64,000 nucleotides of DNA from Flavobacteriia bacterium (lineage in GTDB: Bacteria; Bacteroidota; Bacteroidia; Flavobacteriales; Flavobacteriaceae): assembly GCA_009921175.1 (NCBI GenBank), contig RFYP01000002.1:1-64000 (forward strand). Direction: 5' to 3'. The notes beneath the pieces were generated by a model. That model had not been told where the DNA came from and searched no databases. It saw only the letters and a program-made list of their open reading frames with translations. Shown here one piece after another: positions 56,290 through 64,000 of the stretch (position 1 is the first letter of the stretch; every line of letters starts with the position of its first letter). The position numbers and the translations under genes are program-made.

Positions 56290-57096
56290 TTAGATTGTAC
56301 TCAAAGTAAAAAATTCTATCAGCAACCACCAAACAATCGGCAAGGATTCAACCCAGAAACTGCTGTAAAATTCCGATTGCTTTGTCCTACTTTTCCACAA
56401 AAAAGCAACTAAAATAACAGCCATCAATAAAGACAAGAAAAAATAATCAAGGTCTGGAACCAACTTGTATTCTATACCAACAAATCCCATGAGCGCCATA
56501 GTACCGCGGATTTTAGTGCCCTTAATCCCGTATTTTTGAGGCCATGTAGCCAAATGAACCGCATCTGCATGCAGGTCTCTAAGTTCAAAAGGCAAGGTCG
56601 CCACCAAGACAAATAACAGCCGGCTAAACAGTAAGTAAATTAATGAGTATTCGAAGGCATCCCCGCTGTAAACAACCGGTAAAAAAACACTTACCAATGT
56701 CCATGCCGCAGCAACCATATATATTTTAAGTCCATGACGATCCCTAAAGTTTTTATGGTTTGCCCGCAAAGGAAAAGTATAAAAGCCGCTGAGCAATGCT
56801 ATTGACAGCAAAACCATCCATTGCCAAGGGTCGGTAGGAAACAATAGCATCACGGCCACGGCCAAAGCCAAAAGACTCATCACTTTGAGCCTATCTAGGG
56901 GCCATAGCGGTTTTTTCCACCACAATGGGCTGTTTTTAATAAGGTTATACCCAAAAACCGTCAGGCAAAACACGCCCAACCAAAAAGAATTTGCCAAGCT
57001 TATCTCGCGGTAGTGCGCAGTAATTTTGGTCAATGCAACAACAGCAAAACCTACATGAAGACTGGACTGAACATAAAACCGAAGGAGAGAACGCAT
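56290..57096 (-). CDS. UbiA-like integral membrane protein with degenerate active site
   Basis: 268 residues with about eight membrane helices. The overall layout and PFELRDLHADAV near residue 170, in the place of the second Asp-rich motif, recall UbiA prenyltransferases. The first motif (NDxxDxxxD) is not found; the corresponding loop reads GYNLIKNSPLW. So it is a distant or inactive UbiA relative, or another membrane enzyme. I know of similar unnamed proteins in flavobacteria. It is divergent from gcvP and precedes the rhodanese gene. Confidence 0.6.
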   Translation of the reverse strand: MRSLLRFYVQSSLHVGFAVVALTKITAHYREISLANSFWLGVFCLTVFGYNLIKNSPLWWKKPLWPLDRLKVMSLLALAVAVMLLFPTDPWQWMVLLSIALLSGFYTFPLRANHKNFRDRHGLKIYMVAAAWTLVSVFLPVVYSGDAFEYSLIYLLFSRLLFVLVATLPFELRDLHADAVHLATWPQKYGIKGTKIRGTMALMGFVGIEYKLVPDLDYFFLSLLMAVILVAFLWKSRTKQSEFYSSFWVESLPIVWWLLIEFFTLSTI

Positions 57097-57223
57097 GATG
57101 AATTTAAAAGTAAAATTAAACTGTTAATAAATACGATAATACGTTGAAAAAAAATAGTGAATCTCAGCTTTTACGGACAATTTTTGAGGCTGAAATGCCC
57201 TATTTTAGCAAAAAAAATGTGGG

Positions 57224-60076
57224 ATGGAATTATCGGGATTCGAAAAGCGGCATATTGGGCCAAATCTGAAAGAAATAAACGCACAACTTCAAGCCATAGG
57301 CGTAGACAATATCGAAGCCTTGATTGCACAAACGGTACCGGATTCTATCCGTATGAAAAAGCCTCTCAACCTCCCCGAAGGGATTGATGAACATGTGTTT
57401 TTAAAGCACCTCCACGACCTCGCAGAAAAGAATAAGCTCTATGAAACCTTTATTGGTTTGGGCTATCATGCGGCCATCACCCCAGCTGTGATTCAGCGCA
57501 ATATACTCGAAAACCCGGGTTGGTATACCGCCTATACCCCCTATCAGGCCGAAATTGCTCAGGGAAGACTGGAAGCTATTTTTAATTTTCAAACCGTTGT
57601 GAGTGACCTGACCGGTATGGAGCTAGCCAACGCTTCATTGTTGGACGAAAGTACGGCCGCTGCCGAAGGAATGACCATGTTGTTTAGTGCCCGTAGTCGG
57701 GAACAGAAAAAACAGGGAGCAGTTCGGTTTTTTGTCGATGAAAATATTTTGCCTCAAACCCTTTCTCTACTTCAAACACGCGCACTCCCATTGGGCATTG
57801 AACTGGTAGAGGGCAACTGGGAAACTATCGCTTTTGATGCAACCTATTATGGGGCAATTCTTCAGTATCCCGGCATGCATGGGGCCATTCCCGATATTGC
57901 CGCCTTTGCCACCAAAGCACAAGATGCGGGCATGACTACCGTTATCGCCGCTGATTTGTTGAGCCTGTGTCTATTGGAAGCACCCAGCACCTATGGTGTG
58001 GATGTGGTCATAGGCACCACCCAACGTTTTGGTATTCCCCTGGGATATGGAGGTCCACACGCGGCCTTTTTTGCTACCAAAGAAATCTATAAAAGAAATA
58101 TTCCCGGACGGATCATTGGACAAACGATCGATATGGACGAAAATCCGGCCTTGCGTATGGCATTGCAAACCCGCGAACAACATATCAAAAGAGACCGGGC
58201 AACATCCAACATCTGTACAGCCCAGGTGCTTTTGGCGGTTATGGCAGGGATGTATGCGGTGTATCATGGACCCGAAGGCCTAAAATCCATTGCCCAAAAC
58301 ATCCACCGTAAAACCCAAGCATTGGCCCAAGCGCTTTCTCAAATGGGATATCGTCTGCAAAACACCAGCTATTTTGATACCCTTTCCATTGCATGTGAGG
58401 CGGACACTATACTAAATAAGGCCTGGGAACAGGAGATGAATTTTTTGAAGATAGACGATCAACATGTGGGTATCGCGATTAACGAAACAACCACACTGGC
58501 CTCCCTCAATCGTATTCTAACGGTCTTTGAAACAGCCTCTGCCCAATCTATTCCTGTAAAGGAACTACCTACAACAGGTGTTGCCCTACCCCAAGACCAA
58601 ATGCGCCAAACCCCCTACCTGACCCACCCTGTTTTTAATGCCTACCACTCCGAATCGGCCTTGATGCGATACATCAAATCGTTGGAAAGAAAAGACTTGT
58701 CGCTGACCCATTCGATGATATCATTAGGCTCATGCACCATGAAGTTAAATGCCGCAGCCGAGATGCTACCATTAAGTTGGGCCAAATGGGGGAACCTCCA
58801 CCCTTTTGTACCGCTGATTCAGGCGCAAGGCTATCAAACCGTTTTACAAGCACTGGAAAAACAATTGAATGAAATAACGGGTTTTGCCGCGACCTCCTTA
58901 CAGCCTAACTCCGGGGCCCAAGGAGAATATGCCGGGCTTATGGTAATTCGTGCCTATCATCAATCACGGGGCGATCACCACCGTAACATTTGTCTTATTC
59001 CCGCTTCGGCACATGGTACCAACCCTGCTTCGGCGGTGATGGCCGGTATGCAAGTAGTGGTAACCAAGACCGATGAAAAAGGCAATATCGATTGGGAAGA
59101 TATTTTTGAAAAAGCGCACCAACATAAAGAAAATCTGGCGGCTTTGATGATTACCTATCCGTCAACCCACGGTGTTTTTGAAAGCCATATCCAAGAAATT
59201 ACCCAATTGATTCACGCCTGTGGTGGACAGGTTTATATGGACGGGGCCAACATGAACGCTCAGGTGGGTATTACTAGCCCAGCCATTATCGGGGCCGATG
59301 TATGTCACCTGAATTTACACAAGACTTTTGCCATTCCCCATGGAGGAGGTGGACCAGGTGTAGGGCCCATTTGTGTGGCCGAACACCTCAAGGATTTTCT
59401 TCCCGGAAATCCTGTCATTCCAACCGGAGGGTCTGCAAGCATCACCGCCATATCCGCTGCACCCTGGGGGTCGGCACTAGCGTGTCTGATTTCTTACGGA
59501 TACATTAAAATGCTTGGAGCCGCCGGCCTTCAAAAAGCAACCCAAATTGCTATTCTTAATGCCAACTATATTCAAGAACGGCTTAAAGGGGCCTATGAAG
59601 TGCTTTATACCGGAGAAAAAGGGCGAAGTGCCCATGAGTTAATCATCGATTGTCGACCCTTTAAAGCCAATCATATTGAAGTGACTGATATCGCCAAACG
59701 ACTCATGGATTATGGTTTTCATGCGCCAACCGTTTCTTTTCCTGTACCTGGAACAATGATGATTGAACCCACAGAAAGTGAAAACAAAGCCGAAATTGAT
59801 CGTTTTTGTGAAGCCATGCTTTCGATCCGTAAAGAAATTGATGCACCAACCGAGGAAGAGCGTGAAATTTTGAAGAACGCACCCCATACTTTGGCTATGA
59901 TTACCCAAGATGCCTGGCCCTACCCCTACAGCCGTCAACAGGCTGCTTTCCCCTTGCCTTTTGTTCGGGAGAACAAATTCTGGCCCAGTGTGCGGAGGGT
60001 CGATGAAGCCTTTGGCGATCGTAATTTGATTTGTAGCTGCGTACCGGTTTCTGAATACGAATCTGCTGAATATTAA
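57224..60076 (+). CDS. gcvP: Glycine dehydrogenase (decarboxylating), P protein
   Basis: PLP enzyme of the glycine cleavage system; removes CO2 from glycine and hands the aminomethyl group to lipoyl-GcvH. 950 residues, the fused alpha/beta form: the N-terminal half starts FEKRHIGP and has LDESTAAAEGM and GTTQRFGIPLGYGGPHAAFF; the C-terminal half has SMISLGSCTMKLNAAAEM, QPNSGAQGEYAGL, SAHGTNPASA and the PLP lysine in NLHKTFAIPHGGGGPG. Start ATG 57224. A near-consensus TATTTTAG lies 15 bases upstream. gcvT and gcvH are not here. Confidence 0.96.
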   Translation: MELSGFEKRHIGPNLKEINAQLQAIGVDNIEALIAQTVPDSIRMKKPLNLPEGIDEHVFLKHLHDLAEKNKLYETFIGLGYHAAITPAVIQRNILENPGWYTAYTPYQAEIAQGRLEAIFNFQTVVSDLTGMELANASLLDESTAAAEGMTMLFSARSREQKKQGAVRFFVDENILPQTLSLLQTRALPLGIELVEGNWETIAFDATYYGAILQYPGMHGAIPDIAAFATKAQDAGMTTVIAADLLSLCLLEAPSTYGVDVVIGTTQRFGIPLGYGGPHAAFFATKEIYKRNIPGRIIGQTIDMDENPALRMALQTREQHIKRDRATSNICTAQVLLAVMAGMYAVYHGPEGLKSIAQNIHRKTQALAQALSQMGYRLQNTSYFDTLSIACEADTILNKAWEQEMNFLKIDDQHVGIAINETTTLASLNRILTVFETASAQSIPVKELPTTGVALPQDQMRQTPYLTHPVFNAYHSESALMRYIKSLERKDLSLTHSMISLGSCTMKLNAAAEMLPLSWAKWGNLHPFVPLIQAQGYQTVLQALEKQLNEITGFAATSLQPNSGAQGEYAGLMVIRAYHQSRGDHHRNICLIPASAHGTNPASAVMAGMQVVVTKTDEKGNIDWEDIFEKAHQHKENLAALMITYPSTHGVFESHIQEITQLIHACGGQVYMDGANMNAQVGITSPAIIGADVCHLNLHKTFAIPHGGGGPGVGPICVAEHLKDFLPGNPVIPTGGSASITAISAAPWGSALACLISYGYIKMLGAAGLQKATQIAILNANYIQERLKGAYEVLYTGEKGRSAHELIIDCRPFKANHIEVTDIAKRLMDYGFHAPTVSFPVPGTMMIEPTESENKAEIDRFCEAMLSIRKEIDAPTEEEREILKNAPHTLAMITQDAWPYPYSRQQAAFPLPFVRENKFWPSVRRVDEAFGDRNLICSCVPVSEYESAEY

Positions 60077-60189
60077 TGGCTTATATTTTTTAAATTATAA
60101 ACTAAATAGGTTTTTTATGATTTTGGGCATCGTAGCAAAATCTATGTTTATTAGTTTGTCTATTGCATAAAAAGGAAATTGCAGCCTCA

Positions 60190-61251
60190 ATGAGCACGAC
60201 CAAAATCATAGGATCTGGCACGTACTTACCGGAAGTCGTTCGGGCCAATACCGCTTTCCTCAATCATAAATTTTACGATACCGAAGGAGCCGCTATCGAC
60301 AGCAATAATGAAGAAATCGTAGCCAAGTTCCAGGCGATTACCGGAATCGAAGAACGGCGTTATGCACCCGAAAATATGAAGTCCTCAGATTTGGCCACCC
60401 AAGCATCACTGCGAGCCATTGAGGCAGCGCAAATTGACCCCGAAACCTTAGACTACATTATCGTCGCGCACAATGTTGGCAACATCCAATCGGATTCGAT
60501 GCAGGTGGATATCCTACCCAGTGTAGCTTCGCGGGTCAAAACCAACTTGGGTATTCAAAACCCACGCTGTGTTGCTTATGACTTGATTTTTGGTTGTCCA
60601 GGCTGGATCGAGGGAGTGATTCAGGCACATGCTTTTATCAAAGCCGGTATGGCCAAAAAATGCTTGGTGATCGGTTCCGAAACGCTCTCGCGTGTCGTGG
60701 ATGCATCGGACCGAGACTCGATGATTTTTGCCGATGGTGCGGGAGCAACCGTCATAGCCGCTTCGGAAGAGGAAGGTGGCATTTTATCCCACTTATCTAC
60801 GACCTTTACTGCCGAGGGCGAGGCCGATTATATTTTTTATGGCACGGCAAACCGCGAAACCAAAGACACCACCAAATACATCAAAATGCAGGGCCGCAAA
60901 GTATATGAATTTGCGCTGGTGCATGTTCCACAAGCCATGAAAGACTGTCTGGAGCTTTCCGGGGTAGAGGTCGATCAGGTGAAAAAAATATTTATCCATC
61001 AGGCCAATCAAAAGATGGATGAAGCCATCGTCAAACGTTTCTACCGTTTGTTCAAAGCTTCAGCCCCTGAGGCCGTACTGCCAATGAACATCGAAAAATA
61101 CGGAAACAGCTCTGTAGCCACCGTACCCACCTTATACGATTTGGTAGTCAAAACCAATTTCAAAGGACACTCTTTAAATAAGGGAGATCTAGTCCTGTTT
61201 GCCAGTGTCGGTGCCGGAATGAATATCAACGCCATTACTTACCAGGTGTAA
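60190..61251 (+). CDS. 3-oxoacyl-ACP synthase III-like protein
   Basis: 353 residues of the KAS III/FabH fold. The catalytic triad is in place: Cys in FGCPGWIEG, His in IHQANQKM and Asn in YGNSSVATVP. It is longer than FabH (about 320) and has a distinct N-terminus (NHKFYDTEGAAIDSNNEEIVAKFQAITGIEERRYAP), so it may act on a secondary or long-chain acyl substrate rather than starting fatty-acid synthesis. The track start at 60163 is TTG; ATG 60190 is used. mlaE lies 44 bases downstream. Confidence 0.85.
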   Translation: MSTTKIIGSGTYLPEVVRANTAFLNHKFYDTEGAAIDSNNEEIVAKFQAITGIEERRYAPENMKSSDLATQASLRAIEAAQIDPETLDYIIVAHNVGNIQSDSMQVDILPSVASRVKTNLGIQNPRCVAYDLIFGCPGWIEGVIQAHAFIKAGMAKKCLVIGSETLSRVVDASDRDSMIFADGAGATVIAASEEEGGILSHLSTTFTAEGEADYIFYGTANRETKDTTKYIKMQGRKVYEFALVHVPQAMKDCLELSGVEVDQVKKIFIHQANQKMDEAIVKRFYRLFKASAPEAVLPMNIEKYGNSSVATVPTLYDLVVKTNFKGHSLNKGDLVLFASVGAGMNINAITYQV

Positions 61252-61295
61252 AATCCTTATCGGATCGCGTTTAAATTGCTACCTTTATACCGACA

Positions 61296-62033
61296 ATGAA
61301 CATGCTTTTTCATATCGGAAATTATTTTTTGATGCTGGCCAAAGTCTTTGGGAAATTCACCAAATGGTCGGTACTCAAACGCCTTATTTTTGCCGATATC
61401 GAAAGCCTAATTATCGGGTCGATGGGCATCGTTTCGTTTATTTCCTTTTTTGTAGGAGGAGTTGTCGCCATACAAACAGCACTCAACCTTGACAACCCCT
61501 TGCTCCCCGATTACTTGGTAGGCTATGCAACCCGACAATCGGTTATTTTAGAATTTGCTCCCACCTTTATCTCGATCATTATGGCGGGCAAGGCGGGATC
61601 TTTTATCACCTCAAGCATTGGTACTATGCGGGTTACAGAACAAATTGATGCCCTCGAAGTGATGGGAATCAACACCTATAACTATTTGATTTTTCCCAAA
61701 ATAGTAGCCCTGATGCTGTATCCTTTTGTCATCACCTTTTCCATGTTTTTGGGAATTTTTGGGGGCTATATGGCCTGTGTCTATGGGGGATTTTCATCGA
61801 CCGCAGGTTTTATCGATGGGATTCAATTGGATTTTATTCCCTTCCACATCACCTATGCCTTTGTCAAAACCGTATTATTTGCCTTTATCCTGGCCACCAT
61901 CCCTTCCTATCATGGGTATCACCTCAAAGGGGGTGCTTTGTCGGTCGGTAAAGCAAGTACCACCGCCTTTGTCTGGTCGAGCGTGCTGATTATTTTGCTC
62001 AATTATATAATTACCCAATTACTGCTGACCTGA
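61296..62033 (+). CDS. mlaE: MlaE-family ABC transporter permease
   Basis: Inner-membrane subunit of the Mla phospholipid transport system that maintains outer-membrane lipid asymmetry. 245 residues, about five to six helices, with SFISFFVGGVVAIQTAL, EFAPTFISIIMAGKAGSFIT and MRVTEQIDALEVMGIN, the conserved cytoplasmic loop. The stop overlaps the mlaF start by one base (TGATG). MlaD and the outer components are not in the window. Confidence 0.92.
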   Translation: MNMLFHIGNYFLMLAKVFGKFTKWSVLKRLIFADIESLIIGSMGIVSFISFFVGGVVAIQTALNLDNPLLPDYLVGYATRQSVILEFAPTFISIIMAGKAGSFITSSIGTMRVTEQIDALEVMGINTYNYLIFPKIVALMLYPFVITFSMFLGIFGGYMACVYGGFSSTAGFIDGIQLDFIPFHITYAFVKTVLFAFILATIPSYHGYHLKGGALSVGKASTTAFVWSSVLIILLNYIITQLLLT

Positions 62034-62794
62034 TGATTGTTGTCAAAGATTTGTATAAAGCATTTGAAGAAGTTCCTGTATTAAAAGGAATTAGCACCTC
62101 TTTTGAAAAAGGTATCACCAATCTGATCATCGGACGAAGTGGTTCAGGTAAGACCGTTTTTTTAAAATGCCTGTTGGGTCTGCATCATCACGACCGCGGG
62201 AGCATCAACTTCGACGGCTTGGAACTAAATGACCTCTCGCCCAAAAAACACCGTGAATTGCGAAAAAAAATGGGGATGGTTTTTCAGGGAAGTGCTTTGT
62301 TTGATTCGTTAACCGTCGAAGAAAACGTCATGTTTCCTATGGAAATGTTTACCAAAAAATCCAAGTCCGAAATGCGGGATCGGGCCAATGCCGTTATCAA
62401 ACGAGTGAATCTAGTGGATGCCAACCACAAATTACCCGCTGAAATTTCTGGGGGAATGCAAAAAAGGGTGGCAATCGCCCGAGCCATTGTGATGAATCCA
62501 CAATTTTTATTTTGTGACGAACCCAACTCGGGGCTCGACCCCAAAACCGCTATCGTGATTGATAACTTGATTCGGGAAATTACTGATGAATACAACATCA
62601 CCACCGTGATCAACACCCACGACATGAATTCTGTCATGGAAATCGGAGAGAAAATTATTTTTTTAGATCAGGGTGAAAAAGCCTGGGAGGGCACTAATAA
62701 AGATATTTTTAAAACCGACAACAAGGCGGTAACAGATTTTGTTTACTCCTCTAATTTGATGAAAAAAGTACGTCAAGTGTACCTCAAGGCCTAA
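62033..62794 (+). CDS. mlaF: MlaF-family ABC transporter ATP-binding protein
   Basis: ATPase partner of MlaE. 253 residues with Walker A IGRSGSGKTVFLK, Q-loop GMVFQGSALFDSLTV, signature EISGGMQKRVAIARA, Walker B FLFCDEPNSGLDP and switch His in INTHDMNSV. SGGMQ in place of SGGQQ is typical for MlaF. Direction of lipid movement remains debated in the family. Confidence 0.94.
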   Translation: MIVVKDLYKAFEEVPVLKGISTSFEKGITNLIIGRSGSGKTVFLKCLLGLHHHDRGSINFDGLELNDLSPKKHRELRKKMGMVFQGSALFDSLTVEENVMFPMEMFTKKSKSEMRDRANAVIKRVNLVDANHKLPAEISGGMQKRVAIARAIVMNPQFLFCDEPNSGLDPKTAIVIDNLIREITDEYNITTVINTHDMNSVMEIGEKIIFLDQGEKAWEGTNKDIFKTDNKAVTDFVYSSNLMKKVRQVYLKA

Positions 62795-62802
62795 TCGTTG
62801 GG

Positions 62803-63402
62803 TCAAACAACAGGTTCTACTTCCGCATGGGGACTTATCCTGTATCGTCGCTGAGTAGCCCGCTCTATACATTCGTAGCGGGTTCGCATTTTGGGTCCTT
62901 TGGTAAAAATCTTCCCGTTGTACAATTTAAACACTGCGCCTTCGGGGAGCTCAAAAACATAAGAGGCGCTGGTTTTTTCGATGGTTTTTAGGGCCATCAC
63001 CAATTGAAAGTCACTGTCGGTAGTTGCCTTGGGATTTTTCATGTGCCGGGCCAAAACTCCAAGGATGGGCTCGGGAAAAATAGTGGGTTGCAAAAAAGGA
63101 AGCATCAGTGTTTTGTAAGTGCTTTTCCATTCAAGGCCGTGGGGTTTAATCCGTCCACCATAATTTTTAAAAGCGACCAAATGCGCCAATTCATGGATGA
63201 GTGTGATTAAAAAACGCTGGGGATTTTCGGTACGGTTAAGGGTAATGAGGTGTCGGCCGTTGGCCAATCGACGGTAGTCGCCATGCTTTGTTTTTCTTTT
63301 GTTTTTGACCAAAAATTCTACGGCATATTGCTCGACTATACTTGCAAGAAGTGGACTTGCCACCGGGGGAATTTGTCGATTAATTTCAGTCCACACATCC
63401 AT
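62803..63402 (-). CDS. SprT-like zinc metalloprotease domain protein
   Basis: 199 residues. HELAHLVAF (HExxH) near residue 90 with a downstream histidine in PHGLEWKSTYK gives the SprT-like zinc site related to DNA-protein crosslink proteases. The C-terminal part (VFKLYNGKIFTKGPKMRTRYECIE) takes the place of the zinc ribbon but has one Cys only. Not to be confused with the gliding protein called SprT in F. johnsoniae, which is PorT. Lies 8 bases past the end of convergent mlaF. Confidence 0.85.
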   Translation of the reverse strand: MDVWTEINRQIPPVASPLLASIVEQYAVEFLVKNKRKTKHGDYRRLANGRHLITLNRTENPQRFLITLIHELAHLVAFKNYGGRIKPHGLEWKSTYKTLMLPFLQPTIFPEPILGVLARHMKNPKATTDSDFQLVMALKTIEKTSASYVFELPEGAVFKLYNGKIFTKGPKMRTRYECIERATQRRYRISPHAEVEPVV

Positions 63403-63403
63403 A

Positions 63404-64000
63404 TTAGGGGGTGCTAAGGGCTACGGGCAAGACTTTTCCGTTGTAGAATTGATGTCCCTCAAGGGCAAACTTTAGGATGTATTCCGCCATTTTTTCGGGA
63501 GTAACCGGTGCAGTATATCCCGGGAATGCGTCAGCCAACATTTCGGTTTGTACTGCTCCCAAAGCCAATGCATTAAAGGCCGGGCCAGTGGCTTTGTATT
63601 CTTCGGCCAATAATTCCGTTAGGGTGATGAGTGCCCCCTTACTACTACTGTAGGCGGCCAATCCGGGGAATTTGGCACTACCCAGCACCCCACCCATACT
63701 GCTGATGTTCACGATATGCCCTGTGGGGTCAATATGAGGCAAAAGGGCTTGGGTCAATGCGGCTACTGCAAAAAAGTTTACCGCAAAGGTGGTTTGAAAA
63801 TCGGCCTGACTGGTTTGGGCAAAAGGGCGGTTGATTAAGACCCCTGCGTTGTTAATCAAAACATCTACTTTTTCAAACCGACTTTTGATCTGTTCCACAC
63901 CGTCTGACAGCGCAGCAGTGTCCGTTAGGTCAACCGAAAAAGGGGTAATTCCTTTAGTGTTTTCGAGTGGAGCACTATTTCTTGTAAGGGTGATGACCGT
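63404..64000 (-). CDS. Short-chain dehydrogenase/reductase (5' end outside window)
   Basis: The open frame runs in from the window edge, so 198 residues are visible; the track starts it at an internal GTG. Visible SDR motifs: VDVLINNAGVL (NNAG), IVNISSMGG (catalytic Ser) and AYSSSKGAL (YxxxK). The N-terminal cofactor motif TGxxxGxG lies beyond base 64000, so NADH or NADPH preference cannot be judged. Stop is one base before the SprT-like gene. Substrate unknown. Confidence 0.85.
   Translation of the reverse strand, partial: TVITLTRNSAPLENTKGITPFSVDLTDTAALSDGVEQIKSRFEKVDVLINNAGVLINRPFAQTSQADFQTTFAVNFFAVAALTQALLPHIDPTGHIVNISSMGGVLGSAKFPGLAAYSSSKGALITLTELLAEEYKATGPAFNALALGAVQTEMLADAFPGYTAPVTPEKMAEYILKFALEGHQFYNGKVLPVALSTP

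Noticed and set aside
60121-60158. Promoter for the KAS III-like gene (TTAGTTTG)
   Set aside because: One mismatch in a key position and no TTG at a usable distance; too weak to list.

Overview
The window is a slice of chromosome from a member of the Bacteroidota, most likely order Flavobacteriales, family Flavobacteriaceae. The evidence is the gliding/type IX secretion genes porT, gldB and gldC, the lineage gene order ubiE-porT and fbaA-accD-rpsO-pnp-rpoD, a short primary sigma factor lacking region 1.1, a dcw cluster ending in ftsZ-yqeY without murF, and promoters of the Bacteroidetes type (TTG, 17-23 bases, TAnnTTTG) in place of -35/-10 boxes and strong Shine-Dalgarno sites. I cannot name a genus.

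Layout. 1-800: 3' part missing of a surface lipoprotein gene (InlB-like repeat plus arylsulfotransferase-like domain). 0.9-2.8 kb: rlmB and rarA; rarA has lost about 76 codons of its ATPase core. 2.8-5.6 kb (minus): trkH-trkA potassium uptake. 5.7-7.1 kb: ubiE-porT. 7.1-7.9 kb (minus): a second SpoU methyltransferase. 7.9-16.6 kb: tamL, fbaA, accD, rpsO, pnp, rpoD and rpe, with an intrinsic terminator after rpoD. 16.7-19.5 kb (minus): an OmpA/TSP3 protein, an OprB-type porin and tRNA-Arg(UCG). 19.6-20.5 kb: a Tat-exported TIM-barrel isomerase. 20.6-36.5 kb (minus): a 16-kb division and cell wall (dcw) operon mraZ-rsmH-ftsL-ftsI-murE-mraY-murD-ftsW-murG-murC-ftsQ-ftsA-ftsZ-yqeY, preceded by 10-bp direct repeats that look like MraZ boxes. 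36.7-38.1 kb: a hydrolase and engB. 38.0-39.4 kb (minus): gldC-gldB. 39.4-40.2 kb: nadE. 40.3-48.6 kb (minus): dnaG, a polyprenyl synthase, rlmN, queA, aroA, a MazG-like gene, yjjG-like and radC. 48.6-49.3 kb: a PaiB-like gene. 49.2-52.2 kb (minus): mpl-obg-adk. 52.3-55.9 kb: purK-purE-M3 peptidase. 55.9-57.1 kb (minus): a rhodanese and a UbiA-like membrane protein. 57.2-62.8 kb: gcvP, a KAS III homologue and mlaE-mlaF. 62.8-64 kb (minus): a SprT-like gene and a truncated SDR gene.

The genes are almost all core functions: peptidoglycan precursor synthesis and recycling (mraY, murC/D/E/G, mpl), septation, outer-membrane biogenesis and lipid transport (tamL, mlaEF), RNA modification (rlmB, rlmN, rsmH, queA), translation and transcription. 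I see no prophage, insertion sequence, CRISPR array, toxin-antitoxin pair, defence island or biosynthetic cluster, and I do not claim a new system. The best leads are the RarA lacking Walker B, sensor 1 and arginine finger, the MraZ-box array lying where the -33 element should be, primase and AccD without zinc ligands, a palindrome at the queA promoter, two apparently leaderless genes, and nine convergent gene pairs without convincing terminators, five of which overlap.

Starts were moved from the ORF track wherever the track used an upstream TTG or GTG; eight genes appear to use a non-ATG start. No gene-free stretch exceeds 300 bases except 19266-19633, which holds the tRNA, its terminator and a weak promoter; 19473-19633 shows nothing I recognise.
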